Positions 13,858-23,310 of a DNA stretch of 32,054 nucleotides are shown here, one piece after another. The notes beneath the pieces were generated by a model. It had not been told where the DNA came from. It made no database searches and was given only the letters and a program-made list of their open reading frames with translations. Source of the stretch: Akkermansiaceae bacterium (lineage in GTDB: Bacteria; Verrucomicrobiota; Verrucomicrobiia; Verrucomicrobiales; Akkermansiaceae); NCBI GenBank assembly GCA_029252325.1, contig JAQXBQ010000044.1, positions 1 to 32,054 of the forward strand. Reading direction: 5' to 3'. The position numbers and the translations under genes are program-made. Within the stretch, counting starts at the first letter, position 1; every line of letters starts with the position of its first letter.

Positions 13858-14877
13858 ATGCTTAATTCCTTTTTCAAACGCGGGGTATCGGTGAAGATTC
13901 TTGTGACTCTTGCTTGGGGGCTGCTACTATCATCGTGTTCGACCGCCATTAGCTTTGCCCCCACTGTGAAAGGAACTCCTCAGCTCAAGAAAGACCATTT
14001 TATTAGTTATGACGATGAGCGGTTTGGTTATCGAAAGTGGTTACCTCAATCAGCAGAGTTTCGAGATCCTGATCTAGTCATTATCGGTGTGCACGGTATC
14101 TCTGGACATGCTGGTGACTATGAGAATTTGGCAAAATATTTGTTGGGCTGCCGGCATGATGTGGCTCTTTATGCCGCAGAAACGAGGGGGCAGGGTATGG
14201 ATTCTAAGCACAAAAGACGCGGTGATATTAGGCGAGTCGAACAATGGTATGATGATCTATTGACCTTCACCAAGTTGGTGCGCCAAGAGCATCCAAAGTC
14301 AAAAATTATTTGGTTTGGAGAGAGTATGGGCTCTTTGATTATTATGCATGCTTATCAACGTGCACAACATGAGCTTCGCCCTTATGCGATGGCTATTTCT
14401 TCGCCCATTATTGAAGTTGATTCCGAGTTGCCATGGTGGAAGCTCGCTGCAGCAAAATGTGCGGCGGTGTTTTTTCCGGGAGCTAAAATATCGCTTGAGT
14501 CACTCTCTGATGGTCGTCGGCCAGTGGTCACGAAGAAAGACCAGCATGAGCAACAGGCGGCAAAAAATGCGTGGTATATTCGACGCTATACGTTGCGCTT
14601 ACTGGTTAAACTCGGTGATATGGCTCAATCCATGGATGAGATGGCATCAGCTGTCTCATGTCCTGTGTTGGTAATGCATGGAGACAAGGATGTGTTCACT
14701 CAGCAAGACAAGGTAAACGATTTTTGTAATCACTTCGATCCCTTAATAAGCAAAACACGCCACGACTACACCGGTTCATACCACCTTTTGATGTATGATC
14801 ATCAGAAGGATAAGATTTTTGCCGATATATCTACATGGTTAAATCAGCATCTTGATGGTAACAATGGGGGTAAGTAG
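13858..14877 (+). CDS. Lipoprotein alpha/beta hydrolase (monoacylglycerol lipase-like)
   Basis: Serine hydrolase of the lysophospholipase/monoacylglycerol lipase group, 339 aa from the ATG at 13858. That start is preferred over 13837 because GGGGTGA precedes it at good spacing. A lipoprotein signal peptide with lipobox LLSSC puts Cys27 as the lipidated residue, so it is likely membrane-anchored outside the cytoplasm. The catalytic triad is visible: nucleophile Ser156 in WFGESMGSL, acid Asp in VMHGDKDVF, and His in GSYHLLMYD. The oxyanion region is GVHGISGHAGDY. It is divergently transcribed from the RelE-like gene with a very short spacer and lies 15 bp ahead of the HEAT/TPR gene, suggesting co-transcription. 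The substrate is probably an ester of a lipid, but this is not shown. Confidence 0.8.
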   Translation: MLNSFFKRGVSVKILVTLAWGLLLSSCSTAISFAPTVKGTPQLKKDHFISYDDERFGYRKWLPQSAEFRDPDLVIIGVHGISGHAGDYENLAKYLLGCRHDVALYAAETRGQGMDSKHKRRGDIRRVEQWYDDLLTFTKLVRQEHPKSKIIWFGESMGSLIIMHAYQRAQHELRPYAMAISSPIIEVDSELPWWKLAAAKCAAVFFPGAKISLESLSDGRRPVVTKKDQHEQQAAKNAWYIRRYTLRLLVKLGDMAQSMDEMASAVSCPVLVMHGDKDVFTQQDKVNDFCNHFDPLISKTRHDYTGSYHLLMYDHQKDKIFADISTWLNQHLDGNNGGK

Positions 14878-14892
14878 TAATAACCCGGAATT

Positions 14893-17655
14893 ATGCAGCG
14901 CAAGTTCAGTTATTTTAAGCAAGCTCACTTTCAATCGAAAGCTAGGGTGCTTTGTTGTTTGTCATGGTTGGTGATTTCATCACTGCCTTATTCTCGTGAG
15001 GCTTCAGCAGAGGCTGTAAAACCACCACAAGACGTTCCGGCTCGTGATGTTGAGCCTGCCAGTCTAGTCGGACAATTGGTGTTGCAGTTGGGTGACGAAT
15101 CCTTTGAGTTGCGTGAATATGCTATGGCTGAGCTGTGGAAGCTGGGTCGAGTAGCGTTACCTACTCTGCGGCTTGCAGAAGCTGGTGATGACATTGAGGC
15201 TTCCGAGCGAGCAAGCGAGCTGATTCATTATATCTCAATAGGCTTGCTGTATGATTGCCCAGAGGAGGCAAAGGGATTAGTAATGAAGTTTTTTCAGCAC
15301 ACCTATGATGGCAAAGTCATCATTCTGCATAAGCTGATGAAGTTAGATCTTTGGAAGCAAGTGCTCAATCTTGGCTTCTTTGACAGCGATCCTAATATCA
15401 AGCGTTTCACTGTCAGCCTCACGTGGCCCCGATTACAGTCGACTCTGACTAGGGCGATTGCTGACAATGCTCATCAGCAAGTTGGCGAAATTATAAGTAT
15501 GCTGGGAGATAGCGATTTGCACATGCGCGTTAAAGCCCACTACTACATTCACGGTAATCAACTCGATAAAGAGCTGAGCAAAGCCGAGGGTCTTCTGGGA
15601 AAAGAAGCAGCAAGGTGGAGGATGTGGCTATATCGCTGTAGTGGTAATCTAGAGGCTTCGATCAGAGAGGCAGAGAATGCTAGTCAGAATGGGGTTGCGG
15701 ATTTATTGCGAGTGCTCGACGGTAATGCGTTACCATGGCTCGAGCGATCCGCTAGCGAGGGTGATGCGATCTATCGATGGGGCTGTAAGCTACAGCAATT
15801 GAGGCTTGATGGTAAAGATGCTGAGGCACAAGAGGAGAGTGAAAAATGGGAGGCTATCGAAGCGGCTGATGTGAAGCTGCCGGTGGTGTCTCGCTACCTT
15901 GCGGTTAATGGATTTCGGGAGCGGTCACTCAATGTGCTAAAAACTAGTGATGCTAATGCAGCTTTTGACTTTTATGATCTGGCTGAGATGCCAAAGCAGA
16001 GCTTGAAGTTGCTCGGTATCGTGGACAATGCCAAGCCTCCATATGTCGACTGGGTCGGTGAACGTATTGAGCAGATCAAGAAGGGAGACGCTGACGTTCG
16101 GAAAAAGCTGTCGAAGGAAGTAATGATGCTAAGCCATTTTCTTTACTCTAGGGGTGAGGGCGCGCATGGAAGTGATGTGATCACGCCCATGATGACCCTT
16201 TTTTCATCAGAAAATAAAGATTGGGATGAACATATAGAGGCAATGTTGTTAGGTGGCATGGAATCGATGGCAATTGATTTTATGAAGCAGAGGCTTGCCC
16301 AAGGTGATGTTGACCAAGATGAGCTCGCAAAAATGGCTGGGAAAATTCTCAAAGAGATGCAGCCATTAATGCGGGACTTCTTTTGGGATTATTTGAGTAA
16401 GCGTAAAGGCGATACTAACGGAGCATTACTCGACCAAGTTGGTTTGCTTGCAGGTCTGTTGCCTGATCCTGAGGATATAGCGGCTAAGATTCACGACGAG
16501 CTCTTGTTGGAAATCGGAGAGGAGGGCGCATTAGCTGATCGCAATCGGATCATGCTCATCGATGCCTTGTTTCATCTATGTATCATGCGCAACGACCTAG
16601 GTGCAGCCTCCAAGATGATAGATGGCTATGCGGATGTAAGTAATACCCTTAGGTCAGCTCAAGTTGATATACGATACAACCTGCTGCGCTGGGAGCAGGT
16701 TGAGCCTGCATTAGCGGCTCGAGCTAAGAATCAACCAGATGACCACAAAAACCTCATCAAGTGGCACATTACGCTGCAGAAATTAGGCCGAAATAGCAAA
16801 TCTCAAGAAGTATTTGATCGGGCTATGCGTCTATGCCTCGGCAATCCAGGTAATTTGAGCGACTATGGTGAGTATTTGTATGCTGCCGGATACGAGCGCA
16901 AAGCGACAGAGTTGTGGATGCGGGCGGCGATGATGTCTGATCTTGTATCTGCAGATCTGGACGACTTTGTTTGGTTAGTGACACTGCTGGCGAGTAATGG
17001 CCAACATTTTTATGCTTCAGGAGATTGGCAAAAGGCATGGTCAATTAGTGAGGTGTTTGCTCGTTTTATCATGCGCAGCAGCTCAGTGAGCACCCGTGTG
17101 GCTCTCAAGGCGCGCTATCAGGCTGAGTTTTGCCATGGGATGATGATGCTCAATCAAGGGAGCACGAAAGAAGGAATGAGGAGGCTGGAAGCTGCTCGAA
17201 AAATGATTCCAGCAGATGGAGCGCTTGCTGATGATTTTTTCCCAGCATTGCGTAACAAAATCCCCGCCAAGATTTATAACCGTTGGTTTGATGAGAGCTA
17301 TGCTCATATTTTAGAGGTCTGCAAAGATTATCCTCAATCTCATAATGCACATAATACAGCCGCTTGGTTGGCTTCAAGGGCAGTGAGGCATTTAGACGAG
17401 GCACATACTCATGCCCAAAAAGCGGTTGCGCTTCGCCCAAACCAAGGAGCTTACCTCGACACGATGGCTGAGGTTTGGTTTGCAAAAGGTAAGCGTGAAA
17501 AAGCGCTGGCGTGGTCGGAGAAAGCCATGGCTGCTAGTATCTCCAACGCTGCAGGAAGCCCCAGAGGGCTTCGCCTAGTATATGCGAACTACCAGCAGCT
17601 TAATAAGCAATACCAGCACTTTAAAAATGACCCTTTACCAATGAAGGCGCGTTGA
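14893..17655 (+). CDS. Large secreted HEAT/TPR-repeat protein
   Basis: 920 aa with an N-terminal hydrophobic signal (VLCCLSWLVISSLPYSREASA) and a likely export site near residue 40. An initial HEAT-like helix pair (LVLQLGDESFELREYAMAELWKLGRVALPTLRLAEAG) resembles repeats common in large Planctomycetota/Verrucomicrobiota proteins. The middle is all-helical with low repeat clarity. From about residue 630 onward TPR-like units are recognisable, ending in a clear pair (AHNTAAWLASRAVRHLDEAHTHAQKAVALRP and AYLDTMAEVWFAKGKREKALAWSEKAMAA). No catalytic motif is visible. It is the middle gene of a probable hydrolase-TPR-YugP-like unit (spacers 15 and 27 bp) leading toward ftsZ. The most likely role is a periplasmic scaffold; function unknown. 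Confidence 0.65.
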   Translation: MQRKFSYFKQAHFQSKARVLCCLSWLVISSLPYSREASAEAVKPPQDVPARDVEPASLVGQLVLQLGDESFELREYAMAELWKLGRVALPTLRLAEAGDDIEASERASELIHYISIGLLYDCPEEAKGLVMKFFQHTYDGKVIILHKLMKLDLWKQVLNLGFFDSDPNIKRFTVSLTWPRLQSTLTRAIADNAHQQVGEIISMLGDSDLHMRVKAHYYIHGNQLDKELSKAEGLLGKEAARWRMWLYRCSGNLEASIREAENASQNGVADLLRVLDGNALPWLERSASEGDAIYRWGCKLQQLRLDGKDAEAQEESEKWEAIEAADVKLPVVSRYLAVNGFRERSLNVLKTSDANAAFDFYDLAEMPKQSLKLLGIVDNAKPPYVDWVGERIEQIKKGDADVRKKLSKEVMMLSHFLYSRGEGAHGSDVITPMMTLFSSENKDWDEHIEAMLLGGMESMAIDFMKQRLAQGDVDQDELAKMAGKILKEMQPLMRDFFWDYLSKRKGDTNGALLDQVGLLAGLLPDPEDIAAKIHDELLLEIGEEGALADRNRIMLIDALFHLCIMRNDLGAASKMIDGYADVSNTLRSAQVDIRYNLLRWEQVEPALAARAKNQPDDHKNLIKWHITLQKLGRNSKSQEVFDRAMRLCLGNPGNLSDYGEYLYAAGYERKATELWMRAAMMSDLVSADLDDFVWLVTLLASNGQHFYASGDWQKAWSISEVFARFIMRSSSVSTRVALKARYQAEFCHGMMMLNQGSTKEGMRRLEAARKMIPADGALADDFFPALRNKIPAKIYNRWFDESYAHILEVCKDYPQSHNAHNTAAWLASRAVRHLDEAHTHAQKAVALRPNQGAYLDTMAEVWFAKGKREKALAWSEKAMAASISNAAGSPRGLRLVYANYQQLNKQYQHFKNDPLPMKAR

Positions 17656-17682
17656 TCATACCTCGCTTTTCATTCTTATAAC

Positions 17683-18330
17683 ATGCATCGCCTTTTATTA
17701 TTTCTCTCATTGCTACCTCTGCTGGCGGCATTAGTTCTGCGAAAGTTTAATGCTGATCGCATCTTGAAGCTGGCCCGAGATCAGAAGCTCTCAGGCGATG
17801 GCGCGGCACTTGCTGAGCGAATGCTGTCATCGATGGGGAAGGGGGATGCCGAGCTCCGAATCAAAAAGCGAGAATGGGCTGGAGCTGCAGCCAGTGGTGA
17901 TAGTTGGTTGTCGCTGACGCCTCAACTCGCAAGTGGTAAAAGTGTCGCAGATCATGGGCAAGTGGCATTGCGAGTAGGTCTCTATTTCTTAGCCTTGAAA
18001 GATCCCAAATCCGTCGCTCGGCGTCGCTGGGCGCTGCGCTTTGGGCATGCCTTTCCCATTTTCACGCTAGTGGTATGCGTCTTTGCTTTGTTGGTAGGAA
18101 AGTTGCCCCCGGTGTGGGTGATCAGTATCGCGTTGGCTTCTTTGGGGATTGCAGCCTGTGCGCAGATATTAACTCTGACAACGAACTTACAAGCGTATGC
18201 GATGGCGGCTGTTGTGCTTGAGAAGAAACGTATTTACCCAAGGCTCAGCGATGAAGAGTCGGTATGTGCATCAATGCGCGGATGGGCATGGTATAGTATT
18301 GTGCCCGGTCTGATTTCTAGGTTGATGTAG
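17683..18330 (+). CDS. YugP-type (Zn_peptidase_2-like) protein lacking the zinc site
   Basis: 215 aa. Overall layout and spacing match YugP-family putative membrane zinc metallopeptidases: N-terminal helix, LSGDGAALAERMLSS (family: SGxTGAExARxIL), WLSLTPQLASGKSVADHGQVALRVGLYF (family: xVxLSxxVYxGxSIxAxxVAxHEVGHAxQ), two central membrane helices, ILTLTTNLQAYAMAAVVLEKKRI (family: xITLPVEFxASxRAxxxL), and a final helical segment. At the HEVGH position this protein reads LRVGL, and the Glu of LPVEF is gone, so no zinc ligand remains. It is therefore probably a catalytically inactive relative. Homology is judged by eye from motif order. It sits 27 bp after the TPR gene and 151 bp before ftsZ. Confidence 0.6.
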   Translation: MHRLLLFLSLLPLLAALVLRKFNADRILKLARDQKLSGDGAALAERMLSSMGKGDAELRIKKREWAGAAASGDSWLSLTPQLASGKSVADHGQVALRVGLYFLALKDPKSVARRRWALRFGHAFPIFTLVVCVFALLVGKLPPVWVISIALASLGIAACAQILTLTTNLQAYAMAAVVLEKKRIYPRLSDEESVCASMRGWAWYSIVPGLISRLM

Positions 18331-18481
18331 TTGGTCATGCCGACCCGATGCCACTCAACTTGTCAGCTGGCATGGCGACCTTGCCTTTCTAGCTGATGGT
18401 GTCAAAAACAGTATTCTGTACTCGCCAGCGTGTGGGCTTTTTGATAAGGATTTCTTAACTATTGGCGAAGCACCTCTGCCA

Positions 18482-20101
18482 ATGAAATTTCTACTACACG
18501 CTATGCTTTCATATAATCGCGATCCACAACAGACCATCCCAGAGTCATCCGTTAAAATTATCGGACTCGGTGGGGCAGGAGCCAATATGCTTGATCGAGC
18601 CACTTTAGATGGTCTGACCGGCCCCGAGATGACCTGTGTGAACACTGATTTGCGCACATTATCAAGCTCGGTAGCAGCAGAGAAAATTCATTTAGGAAAG
18701 AATTTGACCAAGGGGCTTGGATCCGGTGGTGATCCTGAGTTAGGTGCTCGTGCAGCGCAGGAGTCTGAGTCTGAGTTGCGCGATGCCCTCCGCGGAAGAA
18801 AAATGGTTTTTTTGTGCGTCGGATTAGGTGGGGGTACGGGATCAGGGGCCGCCCCCTTGATCGCACGTATTGCTCGCGAGGAAGGCGCTTTTGTCGTTGT
18901 GTTTGGCACGATGCCTTTTGGCTTTGAGGGGCAGCGCCGCAGAGAACAGGCGGACACAGCACTCAACGAATTGTCTGTGTTGGCCAATGCGGTCGTGACC
19001 TTTGACAATGACCGTATGGGAGAGCTGGTATTGGCTAAGCAGGGCATCCATGAGGCTTTTGCCGCTTGCGATACGATGATTTCAGAATCTATCAAAGCCG
19101 TAACGCGCTTGGTAGTCAGGCCGGGTTTGATTAATATTGGACTTGCTGATTTGATGAGTGCTCTAAATACGACACGTTCGCGTTGTCTCTTCGGATCCGG
19201 TTCAGGCCAAGGCGAGAACCGGTCACAGCAGGCGATCGAAAACGCGCTCAACAGCCCATTGCTCGACAAGGGACACCTTCTCGCTGATGCCTCAAGCGTG
19301 CTCATTCATGTTTGTGGAGACGAAAGCCTGACCCTTTATGAAGTAGAGCTACTTATGCAGAGCCTTTCTAAGCATATACCTAAAGACTCACAGGTTTTAT
19401 TCGGAGTTGCTACTGATCCATCAATGGAGGGCGAGCTTAGTGTGACGCTGATCAGTGCCGTGCCTGAGGAGAAAATTCATTCTGGGGTTTCTCATGACGA
19501 TAATGATGACCAAGAAGATGAGTCATCTCTCGATGATCAAATATCTGCGTCCCTAGCGGCGGTTGAGTCGAGTCGTGTGATGGAAGCTCCCGAGGATGAG
19601 CAAATTATGGAGCCAAGTGAGGGTTTTTCACCAGAGGGTGATGCTGATGATGAGGATCCACAACGAGATCAAGGTGAACTCGATCAGAGTGATGAGACGT
19701 CGGAAGATAGTCAGGGTAGCTACGCAGAATTTATCAATATGGATGATGTGCAAGATCTTGCTGATGCTGTGCTCAAGGATGCAGAATTTGAAATAGATCA
19801 CGGATCAAATGAAGAAGCCGCTGATGAGGAAGAAGTCGCGGAACAACCGTTTGCTGAAATCGAGGGCCTTGAAAACGATGAACTTGAGAAAACCGAAGAG
19901 GGGGAGACCGAAAGTTCGCAAATAGCCATTGACCAAGAGCAGAGTCTTTTTGGCGATAACTCACTTAGTGACAAGCAAAATGCCCAGGGTGAGCTAGAGC
20001 TGGACGGTGGACCTAAGGGTAAATTTGAGGGCGAAAGCCCGAACGTGCTTGAGGGCGAAGATCTTGATATCCCGCCATTTTTGCGTAACAAGAAGAAGTA
20101 A
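18482..20101 (+). CDS. ftsZ: Cell division GTPase FtsZ, divergent, with long acidic linker
   Basis: Tubulin-like GTPase that forms the division ring; 539 aa against about 380 usual. Nucleotide-binding motifs are IIGLGGAGANML (T1), NTDLRTL, LGSGGDPELG, and the signature GGGTGSG at 116-122, where most FtsZ have GGGTGTG. PFGFEGQRRR and DNDRM follow. The T7 loop, normally NxDxAD, reads NIGLAD at 218-223, so the first Asp is Gly. After about residue 335 comes a disordered linker of about 190 residues dominated by Asp and Glu, then the conserved C-terminal peptide DIPPFLRNK that in other bacteria binds FtsA or ZipA. The start may instead be the ATG at 18503 (MLSYNRDP); neither has a Shine-Dalgarno. 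No ftsA, ftsQ or mur genes are adjacent, so it lies outside a dcw cluster. Confidence 0.95.
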   Translation: MKFLLHAMLSYNRDPQQTIPESSVKIIGLGGAGANMLDRATLDGLTGPEMTCVNTDLRTLSSSVAAEKIHLGKNLTKGLGSGGDPELGARAAQESESELRDALRGRKMVFLCVGLGGGTGSGAAPLIARIAREEGAFVVVFGTMPFGFEGQRRREQADTALNELSVLANAVVTFDNDRMGELVLAKQGIHEAFAACDTMISESIKAVTRLVVRPGLINIGLADLMSALNTTRSRCLFGSGSGQGENRSQQAIENALNSPLLDKGHLLADASSVLIHVCGDESLTLYEVELLMQSLSKHIPKDSQVLFGVATDPSMEGELSVTLISAVPEEKIHSGVSHDDNDDQEDESSLDDQISASLAAVESSRVMEAPEDEQIMEPSEGFSPEGDADDEDPQRDQGELDQSDETSEDSQGSYAEFINMDDVQDLADAVLKDAEFEIDHGSNEEAADEEEVAEQPFAEIEGLENDELEKTEEGETESSQIAIDQEQSLFGDNSLSDKQNAQGELELDGGPKGKFEGESPNVLEGEDLDIPPFLRNKKK

Positions 20102-20180
20102 TACTGATAAATACTAGAGAATATCTAGCGAATAATTCAGCTTGCTGTTAGTTTAATATAATACTACACGTTTATTCATA

Positions 20181-20906
20181 ATGTCAAATGTAGGAACTTT
20201 CATATTAGTCGCCGTGTGTCTTGGCATGGGGTATCTGATCGAGCCAGTCGTATTTGAGCTCCGTAACAAGGATAGAAATAAGAGTGCTGCAGTTGAGAAA
20301 ATGCCTGTAGTGAAGAAAGAGAAGCCCAAGCCCAAGCCCAAGCAAAGGCCCACTGTTAATATTGATTTAGGTTTAGTTAAGCCTGCAGACTACCCAGGCA
20401 GAGTATCGCTCTTTGAGCCCCTGGAAATTAATCATGAGGGTCTCACCCTTAGCCTCAAAGAGGGGGCTCAAATAATACCAGTTCGCCTTGAAGGTAGCGA
20501 CTTAGTTTTTAAAACTGAAGGCATCAGTGTTGAGCACTCTGTTGACGTTGATCAGACTGATTTCAAGCAATTAGTATTGCCTGTGATGAATGCTCGGATT
20601 CAGAGAGAGGCTGAAATGAAGCGCATTGAAGATGCTAAGCCTGTCGTGCTTGATGATTCCGCGATTGTTGCTTGTGTTCAGGCGAGTGTGGAAAGCGGAG
20701 CTGTGAATGAATTTAAGGCCGAGCAAGTCACAGAGTGGCTCGTGGGTGATGACATGGAGTTTGACGGCGCAACTTATCAGACTGGATTGGTGACCTTTAA
20801 GTCAGAGACAATATTGGGTGTTCAACAACAAAAAGCGATTGCACTGATCGAAGATGGAGAAGTCGTTAAATGGCTTTGGGCTAAGACTAGCCTCGAAATG
20901 CGCTAA
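20181..20906 (+). CDS. Membrane-anchored protein of unknown function
   Basis: 241 aa, family not recognised. A single N-terminal hydrophobic segment (GTFILVAVCLGMGYLIEPVVF) is followed by a basic Lys/Pro spacer KPKPKPKQRP and then a soluble alpha/beta domain of about 190 residues with strand-like stretches (SLFEPLEINHEGLTLSL, GAQIIPVRLEGSDLVF, GLVTFKSETILGVQQQKAIALIEDGEVVKWLWAKT). The final strands alternate in a way that suggests a small beta-barrel or sheet domain. It follows ftsZ by 79 bp on the same strand, so a link to division is conceivable but rests only on position. It converges with polX, with a 30-bp gap and no obvious terminator. Confidence 0.6.
   Translation: MSNVGTFILVAVCLGMGYLIEPVVFELRNKDRNKSAAVEKMPVVKKEKPKPKPKQRPTVNIDLGLVKPADYPGRVSLFEPLEINHEGLTLSLKEGAQIIPVRLEGSDLVFKTEGISVEHSVDVDQTDFKQLVLPVMNARIQREAEMKRIEDAKPVVLDDSAIVACVQASVESGAVNEFKAEQVTEWLVGDDMEFDGATYQTGLVTFKSETILGVQQQKAIALIEDGEVVKWLWAKTSLEMR
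20322..20343 (+). repeat. Short tandem repeat AAGCCC encoding Lys-Pro
   Basis: Three and a half units of AAGCCC in frame within the membrane-anchored protein encode the KPKPKPK stretch. Such a hexanucleotide tract can change length by slippage without breaking the frame. Confidence 0.7.
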
Positions 20907-20936
20907 TCGATAGTTCGGCTCTCTGAGGGGCTATGC

Positions 20937-22679
20937 TTATCTGGTAGCTTTGTTACTGCCCAGAAAATCTTGTATTTCGCCAAGGCTACGAGTGTTGAGC
21001 ACGTCTTCTCGTCTCAGCCAGCCTTTGCGCGCGATGCGGACTCCAAAGGCAAGATACTGCAGCTGTTCAGTAGAGTGAGCATCAGGATTGATGGAGGTCA
21101 TCACACCTTTGTCACGAGCACGGTGCCAGTGGCGCCAGTCCATATCGAGGCGGTATGGGTTGCAATTGAGCTCGATGATCGTGCCCGTAGCAGCAGCGCA
21201 ATCGATGATTTTATCGATATTAATCTCATAGCCTTTTCTTTTCAGCAGTAACCTGCCGGTCACATGGCCGATCATGGTGACGTAGGGGTTTTCCATAGCG
21301 CTGATGATGCGCTTGGTCTGTTCTTTTTCTGATAGCTGGAATGAGCCGTGGACGGATGCCACACAGTAGTCTAGCTGGGCCAATAGGCTGTCTTCAAAGT
21401 CGAGTGTGCCATCTTTAAGGATGTCGACCTCAGTGCCGGCGAATACCTTGAAATCATCCCACTTAGCGTTAAGGGTATGGATCGCTTCCACTTGGCGGAG
21501 TAGTCGGTCAGGCTGGAGCCCTCGTGCCTGAAACTGTGATTTTGAGTGGTCAGCAATGCCGAGGTACTGCAGACCGAGATCGCGAGCGGCGGCGGCCATT
21601 TCCTCGAGAGTATTCTTGCCATCAGATTCCGTGGTATGGTTGTGGAAGGTGCCGCGCAGGTTTTCTAAATCAATTAAGCGGGGTAATTCACCGGCATCAG
21701 CGGCCTCAATCTCACCCTGATTCTCCCGTAGCTCAGGCGGTATGTCGTCTAGACCGAGTGCCCGGTAGATGTCGCGCTCATCCTTGACAGAAGGTGCTGC
21801 AGGGGTGGACTTGTCCTTGGGAGTGAAGCCATACTCGTTGAGTGACCAGCCGTGTTTGAGCGCGCGTGAGCGCAGTGCGACGTTATGTTCCTTGCTACCT
21901 GAAAAATACTGCAGGGCGAATGGGAACTGATCATTGGAAACGGCGCGCAGGTCACACTGCAAACCGTCCTCAAGCCTTATCGAAGCCTTGGTGTCTCCCT
22001 GCGCGATCACTGAGTGCACTTCTGGTAAACTGGTGAAGTAGGCAGTGAGCTTGGCCGGTGCGGCGGTAGCGACCAGGAAGTCGAGATCATGGAGCACCTC
22101 CTTGCTTCTGCGGTAAGAGCCCGCCGCTGCCACCCGCAGCGAGTCGGGATGCTCGCGGAGAATATTGAGCATGTGTTCTGCAATCGGAGCCACATCTCCG
22201 AGGCGGAAGAAATCGGCAAACTGTTCCTTGAGGGCAATCGACTCTATGAGCTTCTCAATCGATTTCTTGCCAAAGCCCGGCAGCGAAGCTGCTGATCCGT
22301 CTTCGCACACAGCCTTGAGAGCATCGATGGAATCAACATTGAGCTTGTCATAGAGAGCACGAACTTTTTTGGGTCCCAGCCCCTGGATGCCAAAGAGGTC
22401 GAAGAGCCCTGGGGGGAACTCAGCACGCAGGTTTTGGTGGAACTCGAGTTTGCCTGTGCTGGCAAGCTCATGGATTTTCTGCTGCAGGGCTTTGCCGATA
22501 CCGGCAATGCCCTCAAGGTTATCTGCAGCCGCCATGGCAACAATCTCTCCCTGAAAGTTTCGGACTGTTTCTGCACCATTGCGATAGGCACGGGTTTTGA
22601 AAGGGTTCTCACCCTTAATTTCCATGAGCAGTGCGATCTCATCGAGAACTGCAGCAATTTCATCTCTTGAGATAGCCAT
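20937..22679 (-). CDS. polX: DNA polymerase X family protein with PHP domain (PolX)
   Basis: 580 aa with the full bacterial PolX layout. Residues 1-80 hold the 8-kDa-like lyase/HhH region ([31 protein letters not shown]), and a further HhH is [16 protein letters not shown]. The nucleotidyltransferase palm has [17 protein letters not shown], with catalytic DLD, and a third Asp in LQCDLRAV. The C-terminal PHP domain from about residue 340 has [35 protein letters not shown] and NPDAHS, so its metal-binding His/Asp/Glu residues look complete. Bacterial PolX does gap-filling synthesis and, through PHP, 3'-5' exonuclease or AP-endonuclease activity in base excision repair. The lipoprotein gene ends 2 bp upstream, so the two are probably one transcript. 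Confidence 0.95.
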   Translation of the reverse strand: MAISRDEIAAVLDEIALLMEIKGENPFKTRAYRNGAETVRNFQGEIVAMAAADNLEGIAGIGKALQQKIHELASTGKLEFHQNLRAEFPPGLFDLFGIQGLGPKKVRALYDKLNVDSIDALKAVCEDGSAASLPGFGKKSIEKLIESIALKEQFADFFRLGDVAPIAEHMLNILREHPDSLRVAAAGSYRRSKEVLHDLDFLVATAAPAKLTAYFTSLPEVHSVIAQGDTKASIRLEDGLQCDLRAVSNDQFPFALQYFSGSKEHNVALRSRALKHGWSLNEYGFTPKDKSTPAAPSVKDERDIYRALGLDDIPPELRENQGEIEAADAGELPRLIDLENLRGTFHNHTTESDGKNTLEEMAAAARDLGLQYLGIADHSKSQFQARGLQPDRLLRQVEAIHTLNAKWDDFKVFAGTEVDILKDGTLDFEDSLLAQLDYCVASVHGSFQLSEKEQTKRIISAMENPYVTMIGHVTGRLLLKRKGYEINIDKIIDCAAATGTIIELNCNPYRLDMDWRHWHRARDKGVMTSINPDAHSTEQLQYLAFGVRIARKGWLRREDVLNTRSLGEIQDFLGSNKATR

Positions 22680-22681
22680 AA

Positions 22682-23197
22682 TTAGAGACTGGGTCTTAAA
22701 TTGATAAATTTAGAGTTGTAGTGATCACGTGGGCTAAACAGCCAGCCTGGATTGCGGTTTACGAGTTCGTAACGGGTAAGCATAAATTCTGGCAGGATTT
22801 GGTTGGAGTTGATCTCATATACTTTGTCGCCGGTGTAATAACCATAAATCTTATATTCGAAATTTTGGTCAAAACCGTAGCGATTACCCACCGGTCCAGT
22901 TTCAGGTAAACGGTCTGGGTTTTGTTTTTTGCTCTCGTTGAAAACCACAAGTCTAGCTGTATTAGCACTCTGGCGTGGCTTACGCAAGTATCCCCAGAAG
23001 CGAGTTTTTTCCACGTAGTAGCGCCTGCCATAGAAGAAATTGCCAGTTGGTTCGCTGGCGATCTTGGCAGCGCGGACTTCAGCTGGCGGGCCACCCATAT
23101 TGGGTGAGCCGTAAGTTCCGGAGTATCCACCGGTAGCACAGGAGCCCAGCAGCATGGCAAGAACTCCAGAGGCAAAAAGGATAACGTGTTTCCACAT
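22682..23197 (-). CDS. Putative lipoprotein, family unknown
   Basis: 171 aa from the ATG at 23197, chosen because it places a typical lipoprotein signal at the N-terminus: MWKHVILFASGVLAMLLGSCATGG with lipobox LLGSC. The ORF track begins 31 codons earlier, which would bury the signal. The mature part is rich in Tyr, Asn and Arg (NFFYGRRYYVEKTRFWGYLRKPRQ, FEYKIYGYYTGDKVYEINSNQILPEF) and ends in a conserved-looking PRDHYNSKFINLRP. No domain is recognised. An outer-membrane-linked role is likely. Its stop is 2 bp before the polX start; the pairing with a DNA repair enzyme is odd and may only reflect a shared promoter. Confidence 0.7.
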   Translation of the reverse strand: MWKHVILFASGVLAMLLGSCATGGYSGTYGSPNMGGPPAEVRAAKIASEPTGNFFYGRRYYVEKTRFWGYLRKPRQSANTARLVVFNESKKQNPDRLPETGPVGNRYGFDQNFEYKIYGYYTGDKVYEINSNQILPEFMLTRYELVNRNPGWLFSPRDHYNSKFINLRPSL

Positions 23198-23310
23198 GGC
23201 ATGATCTTTGGTGAGAACCTCAGTGAGGTCAAGCAAGGCTTGTGCGTTCTGTGTCGTGTAAACGAGTCTGGTTATAATACCGCATAGCATATTAGTTGAC
23301 AGTTATGGCT

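Noticed and set aside
18331-18481. ATGCCA...TGGCAT pairing after the YugP-like gene as a terminator
   Set aside because: Only six base pairs with a long loop and no T-run.
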